Below, piece after piece: positions 1 to 6,756 of a DNA stretch of 16,579 nt (the first letter of the stretch is position 1; each line of letters opens with the position of its first letter). A program made the translations under genes and the position numbers. Source of the stretch: Candidatus Bathyarchaeota archaeon (lineage in GTDB: Archaea; Thermoproteota; Bathyarchaeia; RBG-16-48-13; JAGMEO01). The notes beneath the pieces are model-generated. The model did not search any database, was not told the origin of the DNA, and worked only from the letters and a program-made list of their open reading frames with translations. The DNA lies in assembly GCA_030602965.1 (NCBI GenBank), contig JAUVYS010000016.1, positions 1-16,579 on the forward strand, given 5' to 3'.

Positions 1-6
1 GCAATA

Positions 7-678
7 ATGGATGAGTTATCTATCATGTTGGGAGGTATGGAAGAACCCTTTGTGGTCAGCATTGATATTAAAAAGAGCTTTAAACGTAAAGGTGTGCCTG
101 AAGTAGCGAAATATATTCGTAAAGAGTTAAGAAAACTTGAAAAAGATTGGATAAGGTTACCCTATTCGTTTGCGTATCCTAATGTGGGGAAGTCTATAGC
201 TGTTATAGATGTCACTAGACGGTTTTCAAATGGTAAGAAAGGCTACATTTCAGGATTTTCTTTTGGTGGGGGATTAAAAGGAAGTTGGAGTGGTCTTAGA
301 AGTAAAATTGCTACTAAAGTTAGTCAGTTGCATCCTGACTATCCAGGAGTAATAGTTCTACAACGTCATGGAACTGAGCCAGGTATTTTTGATGTTAAAA
401 ATGCGTTATTGGGCAATTTAATGGTAAATACACTTGATGATCAATGGTGTCGAGGGAAGGATAGAATCTTTGATCCAAAGAAAAACAAGCGGTTAAGTGC
501 AGTAATACATTATGAAAAGAAATTTCAGGACCCGGAAAAACTTGGAAAACGAACTATATATCATAATCCCTATGCGGAAACAAAATTATCTCCTGATAAC
601 TTTAGGGGAGAAGACGCATCACAAATTATTCTAACAAAATTAAAAGATGGTACTATTTGTGAAAAGCAGATTAATTAA
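7..678 (+). CDS. Unrecognised protein, possibly 5'-truncated by the window edge
   Basis: Frame open from the first base of the window to the stop at 676-678. ATG at 7 is the first start seen, but no in-frame stop precedes it, so the true N-terminus may lie outside. The translation (223 aa from this ATG) is soluble, with no membrane segment or signal peptide. A basic helical stretch comes first, then a glycine-rich turn (GFSFGGGLKGSW, about 83-94), a hydrophobic strand (PGVIVLQRHG, about 113-122), LSAVIHY (about 163-169) and YHNPYAETKL (about 185-194). The order strand-V/I-V/L, then LSAVI, then NP-x-A resembles the C-terminal half of uncharacterised PD-(D/E)XK-like proteins, but I see no complete catalytic triad here. 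Function unknown. The next gene on this strand is 550 bp away, so it appears to be the end of its transcription unit. Confidence 0.7.
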   Translation: MDELSIMLGGMEEPFVVSIDIKKSFKRKGVPEVAKYIRKELRKLEKDWIRLPYSFAYPNVGKSIAVIDVTRRFSNGKKGYISGFSFGGGLKGSWSGLRSKIATKVSQLHPDYPGVIVLQRHGTEPGIFDVKNALLGNLMVNTLDDQWCRGKDRIFDPKKNKRLSAVIHYEKKFQDPEKLGKRTIYHNPYAETKLSPDNFRGEDASQIILTKLKDGTICEKQIN

Positions 679-801
679 TAGCTATATACTTTTGACTCAC
701 AAACTTGAGATTGTAATAAAAGGGATACAATTTAATATTATAGAATTTTTTTCATTTTTATTGTTAAAATTTTATTATATCTGAATGCAAAACTATCAAA
801 T

Positions 802-870
802 GATCGATCGATCTCTTTTGTTCATTTAGCCCCCTATTTCGGACAATGCTGTCCGATTCGATTGATCGAT
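802..870. repeat. Palindrome cluster: GATCGATCGATC, 18-bp hairpin, ATCGAT
   Basis: Seen directly: GATCGATCGATC (802-813) is a perfect 12-bp palindrome. TCGGACA-ATGC-TGTCCGA (839-856) is a perfect 7-bp inverted repeat with a 4-base loop. ATCGAT (865-870) is a further palindrome. Such density is unusual in this AT-rich stretch. It may be a protein-binding site, or a hairpin at the end of the upstream transcript, though there is no T-run directly after it. Confidence 0.6.
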
Positions 871-885
871 GTTCACCCAGAGGTA

Positions 886-969
886 ATGAAGAAAACCTTG
901 GAAGAGTTGAAGAAACGCTGGATAAAATACCTCTGTTTAAAATGTCGTCTTGACAGAGGAACGAAATGA
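886..969 (+). CDS. Doubtful 27-aa ORF with a CxxC pair, or gene remnant
   Basis: ATG at 886 to TGA at 967-969 encodes a charged 27-residue peptide with a CLKC pair. An AGAGG sequence lies only two bases before the ATG, too close for a good ribosome site. The same frame is open upstream to 736 and reads GQCCPIRLIDVHPEV just before the ATG, giving a second cysteine pair, as in a zinc-ribbon. No ATG is available upstream; TTG at 862 is an alternative. It could be a small zinc-binding protein, a decayed gene end or chance. Confidence 0.25.
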   Translation: MKKTLEELKKRWIKYLCLKCRLDRGTK

Positions 970-1229
970 AAAAAGGTTACTTGGTGTTTACAATGATTTT
1001 TCTTTTGAATTATTGATTAGTATTGATTCTTTCGGGTATTTGTCGTGTTGTATACTCATTATTCTCAAGAAGTAATATGACCCACAATTATTGATTTTTA
1101 GAGGGCATCTTAGAGAATTACACGAGTTTTTATATGGACAGCTAGACTCATACATATCACTTAAAGTCGTTACGAAAAAATTGTTCTTAAGACTATTTTT
1201 TATCTAAAACTGCTTCTCGAGGAAAAGAA

Positions 1230-1538
1230 ATGAGCGAGGAAAAAATTAACGAAATATACGAAGAGCTGCTTCAAGACCTAGAGGTGGTTATTAAACGAGA
1301 TTTTAGATCATGTAATTTAGAGAAGCAACTTAGATCTGTTTTGTATAATCTTGCTTCTGAAGCAGTTAAGAAAAAATGGAGTGGTTGGAAGATAATTGTT
1401 AAAAGTGTTTTCAAGACTGTGGGGCAAGCACGGTCACTTGCGGAAAGGTACAACAAAGGTTTTTGCAACTACTTAGATACCGCTCTTAAAGATGGTTGGA
1501 TCGAGAATTGGGTACACGGTTTCCGACAAATGAAGTAG
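1230..1538 (+). CDS. Small all-helical protein, 102 aa, unknown function
   Basis: ATG at 1230 has a GAGGA site 6-7 bases upstream, which supports this start. The product is predicted mostly helical and soluble. It has an acidic amphipathic N-terminal helix (residues 1-22), then a basic middle region with tryptophans (KKKWSGWKIIVKSVFK, about 47-62), and ends WIENWVHGFRQMK. There is no membrane segment and no catalytic motif that I recognise. The next gene, a uracil-DNA-glycosylase-like protein, starts 89 bp downstream on the same strand without a strong ribosome site or an obvious promoter, so the two may share a transcript. I do not recognise the family. Confidence 0.65.
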   Translation: MSEEKINEIYEELLQDLEVVIKRDFRSCNLEKQLRSVLYNLASEAVKKKWSGWKIIVKSVFKTVGQARSLAERYNKGFCNYLDTALKDGWIENWVHGFRQMK

Positions 1539-1627
1539 TACATTTTCGCGCATATGATGTTGGATGGTCCTTTAGTACAGACATTAATAATGTGATGAAA
1601 CCACTAAATTGAAAAGATGTTGTAAAG

Positions 1628-2293
1628 ATGGGACTGAAATATTGGTTTGACTGTGAAGTGACGAAGGATTCTTGTCCAGAACAGTGTTTATTCAGTGATG
1701 AGAAAGGAGATTTGTACACAAGACCAATCGTATTTATTCCTCCACCTGAAAAGACGAGGATAATGTTAATATCCAGGGATCCTACTGTTGATTTCCTTCC
1801 TCTCTATAGACATGCCATGTCCAAAGAGTATGAAGAGAAACCAAATGAAAGACGACTGATGCTTTTTGCAAGTGCAATTCCTCTCCAGCTCATACTACGG
1901 ATTGCTAGATTTAATGAAAGAGAAGATGTTAAGATAAAGAGAAACATAGAACCCCTATTCAAAATATTCAAGGTTGTATACTGGACGCATCTGCATAAAT
2001 GTCCAACTGACAACGAAGCAAAGTTTTCAATAAAATGTGCAAATCAATGGTTGAAAGAAGAAATTGAAGAGGCTAAAAAAGAGGGGGTAGACACCATTGT
2101 TGGGTTGGGTAAAGATGTTGAAAATTGGTTGAAAAGTGTTGAGGATTGGTTAGATAAAAATGGCTTCAAAGAGAAGAATATAATCTTCCTTCCACATCCA
2201 TCTGGACGTAATCCTGCATGGCATACAAAAAATGTTGAGAAAAAGAAGGAAATAAATAACAATATTGAAAAATTGATTAGAAAAGTCGCATAA
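1628..2293 (+). CDS. Divergent uracil-DNA glycosylase superfamily protein
   Basis: A 221-aa protein with the landmarks of the UDG fold. A hydrophobic strand leads into SRDPT (residues 49-53), in the place of motif A (usually GEAPG or similar). A central strand and turn reads YWTHLHKCPT (118-127). TIVGLGKDV (156-164) is the strand before the last motif. LPHPSGRNPAWH (188-199) matches the HPS-type motif B that inserts into DNA. Cysteines at 16, 20, 125 and 137 (plus C9) are arranged like the four iron-sulphur ligands of family 4/5 UDGs, so a 4Fe-4S cluster is likely. Known relatives cut deaminated bases out of DNA. With motif A this altered, activity could differ, or it could be a single-strand DNA binder. 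ATG at 1628 is used because the nearby upstream ATG stops at once. The ribosome site is weak, suggesting read-through from the 102-aa gene. Confidence 0.75.
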   Translation: MGLKYWFDCEVTKDSCPEQCLFSDEKGDLYTRPIVFIPPPEKTRIMLISRDPTVDFLPLYRHAMSKEYEEKPNERRLMLFASAIPLQLILRIARFNEREDVKIKRNIEPLFKIFKVVYWTHLHKCPTDNEAKFSIKCANQWLKEEIEEAKKEGVDTIVGLGKDVENWLKSVEDWLDKNGFKEKNIIFLPHPSGRNPAWHTKNVEKKKEINNNIEKLIRKVA

Positions 2294-2958
2294 AAGATTA
2301 ATTTAATACGCCAAAATAAAGACGTTTAAACCTAAAAGCGCACGCAATGTTACGAATGCACTAAGACATAGAAGCCAACGAACAGAAATACGATGTCCTC
2401 ACTACTTAAGCGTAGACATTTTTAAGATCACTGAAAACTGGCGATATACATACTGATATTCTATACTCAATTTTTTTCGCAAAGAATTTTAATTACCATC
2501 CAAGAATTTTGGTTTTCGTCGAACTTTTAGGTATATTATTATGATAATAGCTAAGAGTATTAATGTTGATAAGAGAAAGCCAATTGGACTTCTTAGAAAA
2601 ATATCTATAGAATTCAATTTTATAATCAAATTAAACAAAGACGATTTTGAACCCAGCTTATTGAATCATAATTTTAATCTAGTAGGTGATAAAGGAATAC
2701 ATAAGCCTATCCATATCATGTACGCGTGCACACGAAAAAAAGTGGTATAAATTCTGTCTCAGCGCAGTGTTACATTGAGGCTTTTCTGTTAGTAAGATTT
2801 TCAAGATTTTCAGATCATTTATTTACAAAAAAAGGGGGGTTTTGGTATAAATGTGCCCTTGAGGGCTGGTATCCCCGTGACTACATAAGTCGTGTTGTTA
2901 AACTAAAATTTACTTAAATATTAAATAATATGAGATAATATGTACAAGTTAGAGTAAA
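2294..2958. other. 665-bp gap with only weak ORFs, then a promoter
   Basis: No gene I can support. Two short plus-strand frames exist. One (2541-2750, 69 aa) has an AGGT nine bases before its ATG and a lysine/isoleucine-rich product without recognisable motifs. The other (2726-2917, 63 aa) ends CALEGWYPRDYISRVVKLKF. They overlap in different frames and could be pieces of a decayed gene. At the right end CTTAAATATTA (2913-2923) is a good archaeal TATA box for the gene at 2959, with an expected transcript start near 2943. Confidence 0.4.
2541..2750 (+). CDS. Weak 69-aa ORF, perhaps a remnant
   Basis: ATG at 2541 is preceded by TTTAGGTATATTATT, where AGGT could serve as a poor ribosome site. 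The product is basic and rich in Ile, Asn and Lys, with no domain I recognise. It is listed only because it is the longest frame in this gap. Composition is close to that of the surrounding non-coding DNA, so chance is a strong alternative. Confidence 0.2.
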   Translation: MIIAKSINVDKRKPIGLLRKISIEFNFIIKLNKDDFEPSLLNHNFNLVGDKGIHKPIHIMYACTRKKVV

Positions 2959-3408
2959 ATGAAAGCGATTTCTGATTTATCAATAGAAGAATTAATAGCT
3001 GTGATTTTCTTTAAGAAGGGCGAAAGAGAATATTCGAAAATTGACGGACGAACAAGGATACAGAAGTTATTTTTTTTATTGAGAAGTTATTTTAATTTAT
3101 CTCAGGATTTCGAATACATTCTCTATGCATATGGACCATATAGTATTAACTTACAAAACTCATTTAATATACTTGTTTCATTTGATCTTATGGAAGAGCG
3201 AGTCGAAGAAACCCAAGGATATAGAGAATATAGTTATGCACTAAAAGACAATGGAGTGGGGTTTGGAAATACTATCTTTAATAACCTTGATAATCCTTCA
3301 AAAACCGAAATAGAAAATATTGTTGCATTCATATTAAAAAATGAGAAAAGAAAGCCCTCTGATCTTGTTGAGGAAGCCTATCATCTAGTTCATGAAAGAG
3401 GTTTATGA
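2959..3408 (+). CDS. YwgA-like winged-helix protein
   Basis: A 149-aa protein. The region GRTRIQKLFFLLRSYF (about 30-45), then YILYAYGPYSINL (about 53-65), then an LVSFDLMEE wing-type segment, matches the general plan of YwgA-like and phage-associated winged-helix proteins: a basic helix with QKL..LL, an aromatic strand, YGPYS, and a helix before a 'GL-hydrophobic-E' turn. A TATA box lies at 2913-2923. The gene ends tail-to-tail with the HD phosphohydrolase, the two coding regions overlapping by 19 bp (3390-3408). From memory, ywgA lies beside the HD phosphohydrolase gene ywfO in Bacillus, so the pairing may be functional: a small regulator or partner of the nucleotide hydrolase. The molecular function of YwgA itself is not known to me. 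Confidence 0.6.
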   Translation: MKAISDLSIEELIAVIFFKKGEREYSKIDGRTRIQKLFFLLRSYFNLSQDFEYILYAYGPYSINLQNSFNILVSFDLMEERVEETQGYREYSYALKDNGVGFGNTIFNNLDNPSKTEIENIVAFILKNEKRKPSDLVEEAYHLVHERGL

Positions 3409-4736
3409 TTAAGCCCGAGCTTATCCTTAATCTGGTTTTTTACTTTTTTTTCAATCTTTTCATCATAACTTTCGTAAAAAATATAAGATCTCCAATACAA
3501 TTTAGGATCTACCATCTCTCCGACACCGGAGATTTTATATAGAAATTTCCAATCTTTTTCTTGTAGAATTGGGATTGTTAAATCCAATTTTTTTGGAAAT
3601 TCGTTTAGTGATATGACAAGAAAACCCCTTTCTAATTGTAGTTCTTCTGCAATTTGTTGTTCATATTTAATTCGATCATGTAAAGGTAATTCAAAAAAGG
3701 CATTAAACTCTTCATAATTAACCTCACTTGCTTTAAAAGAGAATAGTCTGGCTAATAACTCACGTTTTACCAATCGCGAGATAATCTCTTTTTCAAAGCC
3801 TTTGCCATTTTGCAGTTCAGTTAATAAATTGCCATCATTAATTTTTAATAAAGATATAGCTGTTTCATTTTTTCTCTCAAGACACGAATGAGTGGCCCTA
3901 ATCAACATTGCAGATGCTGTGATACTGGTGTGATGTAGATATACGGATTTGTACATTAGACTCCTTCCAGCAATCAAAGATTCTATAGCAGGTAATCCTT
4001 TTTCTTCAAATGCTAGAACCTCAACATCATTCTTATTTCTCAGAGGCACCACTGTTTTTGCAATTCGTTCAGCATCAATTCTTCCAAATGGGACCCCAGT
4101 AAAGTGAGAGTCACGTACCAAATAATCTATTTTATCAGAATCAATGAATCCGTTTATCAGTTGAGTAAGACACGAACTTTTATCGTATTTGCCTTTTATA
4201 CAATTGGCTATTAATTCAGCATCAATAGTGATCTTTTCTTTTTCGTTTATTATATCAAAAACAGCTTTGAAATAAGATCCATTCACAAACTTTGCACTTA
4301 GATCTTCATGATTAAGGTAGAAATTCTCTTTAAAAATTGGTTCAAGTGAATGAGAAAAAGGAAATTGACAGATATCATGTAACAATGCGGCATAGAGTAC
4401 ATTTGTCTTATATTCTTCAATAGTGCTACCTTCAATTTGTCCAGAAAGAGATTCTAGAAATTTTTTCGCAATATGATATACGCCGAGTGTGTGCGCAAAT
4501 CTAGTTTGAGTAGCACCAGGAAATACAATTTGTCCCAGACCTAGTTGTGAAATATATCTTAATCTTTGCAAAGGCGGTAAATCGACAATAAATCTTTCAT
4601 CTGTTGTTAATTCAATATAACCAAAGATTGGATCATAAATCTCTAAAGGTTTATTTGGGAAAGATAATTCTTTAGGATCACCACTTTTCATCCAAAAAGC
4701 ATCAATCTCAGAGATAGTTCCTTTCTTCAGAGTCAA
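3390..4736 (-). CDS. HD-domain phosphohydrolase, SAMHD1/YwfO-like
   Basis: A 448-aa HD-superfamily protein of the dNTPase-like group. The first metal ligand is H82 in TRFAHTLGVYH. H120-D121 is the HD pair in LLHDICQFPFSHSLE, and D201 in IDSDKIDYLVRDSHFTGV closes the metal site. K202, Y205 and D209 match the SAMHD1 K-x-x-Y-x-x-x-D pattern, and H143 in NHED matches the SAMHD1 second histidine. Where SAMHD1 has catalytic H210 and D218, this protein has Q124 and E132. I recall HDIGQ versions in bacterial relatives, so this may be a subfamily trait. Likely reaction: hydrolysis of nucleoside triphosphates to nucleoside and triphosphate, or of another phosphoester. The start is TTG at 4736; ATG at 4691 (residue 16) is an alternative. 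It converges with the YwgA-like gene. Confidence 0.85.
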   Translation of the reverse strand: MTLKKGTISEIDAFWMKSGDPKELSFPNKPLEIYDPIFGYIELTTDERFIVDLPPLQRLRYISQLGLGQIVFPGATQTRFAHTLGVYHIAKKFLESLSGQIEGSTIEEYKTNVLYAALLHDICQFPFSHSLEPIFKENFYLNHEDLSAKFVNGSYFKAVFDIINEKEKITIDAELIANCIKGKYDKSSCLTQLINGFIDSDKIDYLVRDSHFTGVPFGRIDAERIAKTVVPLRNKNDVEVLAFEEKGLPAIESLIAGRSLMYKSVYLHHTSITASAMLIRATHSCLERKNETAISLLKINDGNLLTELQNGKGFEKEIISRLVKRELLARLFSFKASEVNYEEFNAFFELPLHDRIKYEQQIAEELQLERGFLVISLNEFPKKLDLTIPILQEKDWKFLYKISGVGEMVDPKLYWRSYIFYESYDEKIEKKVKNQIKDKLGLNHKPLS

Positions 4737-4844
4737 AAGTATCCATATCTAATACTGTTTGCCATAATGTTAAAGATTATTGGCAATTATAACTTAAAAG
4801 GTGAAAAATAATGAAAAGAGAGGTGGAATAACATATAGAGAAGC

Positions 4845-4865
4845 ATGGTCTCCCCCCGACTACCA
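4845..4865 (+). other. Left att-like direct repeat (candidate attL)
   Basis: ATGGT, two bases, then CCCCCCGACTACCA (4852-4865). The same 14-bp word, with ATGGT at the same distance, recurs at 15027-15047. Nothing else in the window carries this word. The core has short inverted arms (TGGTC and TACCA around TCCCCCCGAC), as expected for a tyrosine-recombinase crossover site. It lies between genes, 22 bp from the stop of the ARM-repeat gene. Confidence 0.55.
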
Positions 4866-4886
4866 TTGTTCAAAGGTGAATGCAAT

Positions 4887-5540
4887 TCAATGATCTGTCT
4901 GACTCAATTTGGTTAGAAAATCCTTTGCTGTTTTTCTTAGAGTTTTTCTTGGACTATCGATGTGTCTTTCTACAAAATGAATTACTTTTTCTTTTGACTT
5001 GATTTTATCAAAGAATAAATCGAAGGACTTGATAGCTTTTTCAACTATAACCCTTTTACACTCCTCTGTTAAATGAGGAGTCGTAGAAATTTCTTCTACC
5101 TTTAGAAGTTCATCGGTAATCCTTTCTATGAGATGCGGTTTTGACAGTGCAATCTTACCAGAATGACCAACAACATTAGCTACAGTAACCATATATTCAT
5201 CATTCATGTAGCTGTAGTATTTATCAAATGTTGTCTCAAACTTCTTATCCACATCTACCTTTGTCAGATTTGCGATAATGGCTAAGGCGTTCCATATGAG
5301 AATTCGATGTTTACTGTCTAAAAGCTCAATGAAAAAATCCCAATAGGAATACAGTCTTTCTGGGGACGCATCACTTAGATCATTTAATATTTTTGCACAA
5401 CCATATCTAATCGCTGCTTTCGACGACCCAACACCTTGAAATATAGTAGGAAGGAGATCAAAATCTTGCTTCACCTTATGCAAAAGTTCATCCCTTGTCA
5501 TCGATTTATCGACAAGCTTCCCCAATAATTCACTATTCAT
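4887..5540 (-). CDS. HEAT/ARM-repeat-like helical protein
   Basis: A 217-aa protein made of repeating helix pairs. Typical HEAT-like units are seen at KAAIRYGCAKILNDLSD (about 41-57), HRILIWNALAIIANLTKVD (about 78-96), EYMVTVANVVGHSG (about 114-127) and SPRKTLRKTAKDFLTKL (about 196-212). It has no catalytic motif, signal peptide or membrane segment, and is most likely a protein-binding scaffold in the cytosol. ATG at 5540 has a strong AAGGGG site five bases upstream. A TATA box (GATTTAATATC on the minus strand, 5576-5586) lies further up, so it is probably transcribed alone. Its stop is 22 bp from the left att-like repeat. Partner unknown. Confidence 0.7.
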   Translation of the reverse strand: MNSELLGKLVDKSMTRDELLHKVKQDFDLLPTIFQGVGSSKAAIRYGCAKILNDLSDASPERLYSYWDFFIELLDSKHRILIWNALAIIANLTKVDVDKKFETTFDKYYSYMNDEYMVTVANVVGHSGKIALSKPHLIERITDELLKVEEISTTPHLTEECKRVIVEKAIKSFDLFFDKIKSKEKVIHFVERHIDSPRKTLRKTAKDFLTKLSQTDH

Positions 5541-5575
5541 AAAAACCCCTTACAAATCTACTTTAAGAAAAAGTG

Positions 5576-5586
5576 ATATTAAATCT
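5576..5586 (-). promoter_or_regulatory. TATA box for the ARM-repeat gene
   Basis: On the minus strand this reads GATTTAATATC, about 36-46 bases before the ATG at 5540. The transcript start is expected near 5555, leaving a short leader that carries the AAGGGG ribosome site. Seen by eye only. Confidence 0.45.
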
Positions 5587-5726
5587 GTCCCTGTGCGCTA
5601 TAACACTGAAGCATTTCATGTAATAATCTTGAAACTAATAAAAAGGGGGAGTTTACGGGGGATGTCTCCATTTCCGATTGCTTTTATACAAATAGGTAGT
5701 CTTTTTGAACAAATGTGTTAGGTTTT

Positions 5727-5880
5727 TTATTTACGTTTCCTGTAGATTTTCACTTCGTTTCTTTCAGTGACGTATTCGAATCCTGTCTTGACCAGTTCTT
5801 GATCCTGTTTAATAGTTTTTGCTGTTTTCACATGGTAGTCGTCGCTTTCAAAGGAAACTAAATGTGTGTATATGAGAGTG
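5727..5880 (-). pseudogene. Fragment resembling an archaeal integrase C-terminal tail
   Basis: A minus-strand frame (open up to 5954, 75 aa at most) whose last 50 residues look like real protein: IYTHLVSFESDDYHVKTAKT, then ELVKTGFEYVTERNEV and a basic KIYRKRK end. This pattern (strand, helix with ELV..GFEYV, strand, basic tail) resembles, from memory, the small domain at the C-terminus of some archaeal integrases and stand-alone small proteins. The N-terminal part of the frame (MIMLFFRCTSN...) does not look coding, and no start with a ribosome site is present at the domain edge. It may be the remnant of an older integrase near the left end of the element, or a small protein with an unusual start. 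Confidence 0.35.
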
Positions 5881-5894
5881 TTTTTTACACATAT

Positions 5895-5964
5895 AGATAA
5901 TATTTTATGGTAATGTTGAGTGTTTGAAGTACACCTAAAGAATAACATAATCATGAGAGGAGAG
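5895..5964 (+). promoter_or_regulatory. Promoter and ribosome site of the TIR operon
   Basis: A TATA-like AATATTTTATGG lies at 5899-5910. A strong GAGAGGAGAG ribosome site (5955-5964) follows, whose AGGAG sits six bases before the ATG at 5969. The next starts (6001, 6141) have no such site and seem to depend on coupling. Confidence 0.5.
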
Positions 5965-5968
5965 AATA

Positions 5969-6004
5969 ATGGATCAAATCAATCAGCAAAATATGTTCAA
6001 ATGA
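5969..6004 (+). CDS. 11-aa leader peptide upstream of the TIR operon
   Basis: ATG at 5969 is the only start here with a perfectly placed ribosome site (AGGAG, six bases). It encodes MDQINQQNMFK and stops at 6002-6004, overlapping the ATG at 6001 in ATGA form. It may be a leader that carries ribosomes into the next ORF. Alternatively it is the true N-terminus of the 47-aa protein, separated from it by a small indel. Confidence 0.4.
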   Translation: MDQINQQNMFK

Positions 6005-6144
6005 AGGAAAACCCATTAGATACAGTTAATGAAATATTTACAAAATTGAAGAATGTACACTTAAGTCCAATTGCAGAGGCGTCGATTGGAGTTTTTGTAG
6101 CAATTCTAAGATTAAGTAAAAAATTTGGAGTGACGAAAAAATGA
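6001..6144 (+). CDS. 47-aa small protein coupled to the TIR gene
   Basis: ATG at 6001 to TGA at 6142-6144. The same frame extends upstream to a GTG at 5920 and an ATG at 5953, but the ribosome site supports entry through the 11-aa leader. The product has a charged N-terminal half (PLDTVNEIFTKLKN) and a hydrophobic stretch (PIAEASIGVFVAILRL, about 24-39) followed by KK and KK. The stretch is borderline for a membrane helix. Its stop overlaps the TIR start by four bases (ATGA), a strong sign of translational coupling and of a shared function, such as an inhibitor, sensor or membrane partner of the TIR protein. Family not recognised. Confidence 0.5.
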   Translation: MKENPLDTVNEIFTKLKNVHLSPIAEASIGVFVAILRLSKKFGVTKK

Positions 6145-6626
6145 CTTTTAAAGTTTTCATTAGTTCAAACTTAAAAGATGAAAAAATAATTCATGAAATG
6201 AAAGAAACTTTTTCGAATCATGATATTGAAACAATTATTCTTTCAGAACAAATATCTATGGGAGAACCTATATCTGAACAAATTAATCAATTGATCGATA
6301 AAAGTGATTGTATAATAATTATTATAGGTAAAAATGGAGATAATACTAAAACTCAATCATTATTAGCCTTAGAAATGGGTTTGGCTATAGGTAAGAAAAA
6401 GGTTATTTTGCCTTTAGTCGAAAAAGATGTTGACATCCCAATTTTGTTACAGGATAAAAAATATATAATTTATGATCGTGATAACCCTAGATTAACTTTT
6501 GAAAAAGTTTCTCAAGCTTTAAAAGATTTAAAAATTGAAAAAGATAAGCGTAATTTAATTGGAGGAATTATTCTATTAGGGCTTGGTCTAATTATTCTAG
6601 ACGCATTAGGCTCAAAAGAAGAATGA
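6141..6626 (+). CDS. TIR-like domain protein with C-terminal membrane anchor
   Basis: A 161-aa protein. The first strand is KVFISSN (4-10). A helix follows, then the strand TIILSEQ and a BB-loop-like SMGEPISEQI (39-48). The strand CIIIIIGKNG (57-66) comes next, then LALEMGLAIGKKKVILPLVEK (75-95). There E78 is in the position of the TIR catalytic glutamate, and the following strand KKVILPLV is typical of TIR/TIR_2 domains. KKYIIYDRDNP (106-116) closes the fold. After a basic linker (KIEKDKR, 131-137) comes one hydrophobic helix, LIGGIILLGLGLIILDAL (139-156), and five to seven polar residues, i.e. a tail anchor with the TIR domain in the cytosol. TIR domains of this kind in prokaryotes cleave NAD+ or make cyclic-ADP-ribose signals in anti-phage defence. 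A membrane-tethered effector or sensor is inferred. Coupled to the 47-aa gene by a 4-base overlap. Confidence 0.75.
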   Translation: MTFKVFISSNLKDEKIIHEMKETFSNHDIETIILSEQISMGEPISEQINQLIDKSDCIIIIIGKNGDNTKTQSLLALEMGLAIGKKKVILPLVEKDVDIPILLQDKKYIIYDRDNPRLTFEKVSQALKDLKIEKDKRNLIGGIILLGLGLIILDALGSKEE

Positions 6627-6699
6627 TATTTAAAGAACCGTTGTCTAGCATGGACGACGTCCCCAGTGGAGATATCACCCGATTCTATCCCCCAAAAAC

Positions 6700-6713
6700 C
6701 CCTCTTTTTTTCT
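6700..6713 (+). terminator. T-rich terminator after the TIR gene
   Basis: CCCTCTTTTTTTCT, with seven uninterrupted T at 6705-6711, about 80 bp after the TIR stop. T-runs of this kind are intrinsic terminators in archaea. Downstream the strand switches to the RelA/SpoT operon, consistent with an end here. Confidence 0.5.
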
Positions 6714-6756
6714 AAAAATCGACTGACATCTCTCACGATTTCAAACTATACATAAA

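Larger units (their letters stand above)
679..1229. other. 550-bp gap with hairpins, one doubtful mini-ORF and a promoter
   Basis: No convincing gene. It holds a perfect hairpin at 839-856 flanked by GATC/ATCGAT palindromes. One frame stays open without a stop from 736 to 969 and contains the mini-ORF 886-969. A likely TATA box (TTTTTATATGG, about 1127-1137) precedes the 102-aa gene at 1230, whose start has a GAGGA ribosome site at about 1219-1223. Confidence 0.5.

Noticed and set aside
1271..1468. Minus-strand frames opposite the 102-aa and UDG genes
   Set aside because: Shadows of clearly coding plus-strand genes, without ribosome sites or motifs.
2726..2917. 63-aa frame with GWYPRDYISRVVKLKF end
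   Set aside because: No ribosome site, overlaps another weak frame, no recognised domain; kept only as a comment on the gap.
4845..4880. tRNA 3' end at the att-like site (TTGTTCAAAGG)
   Set aside because: No acceptor, D or anticodon stems can be built around it on either strand.
5640..5680. GGGGGAG...CGGGGGATGTCTCC as a third att copy
   Set aside because: Shares only the C-run and a few bases with CCCCCCGACTACCA on the reverse strand and lacks the TACCA arm.
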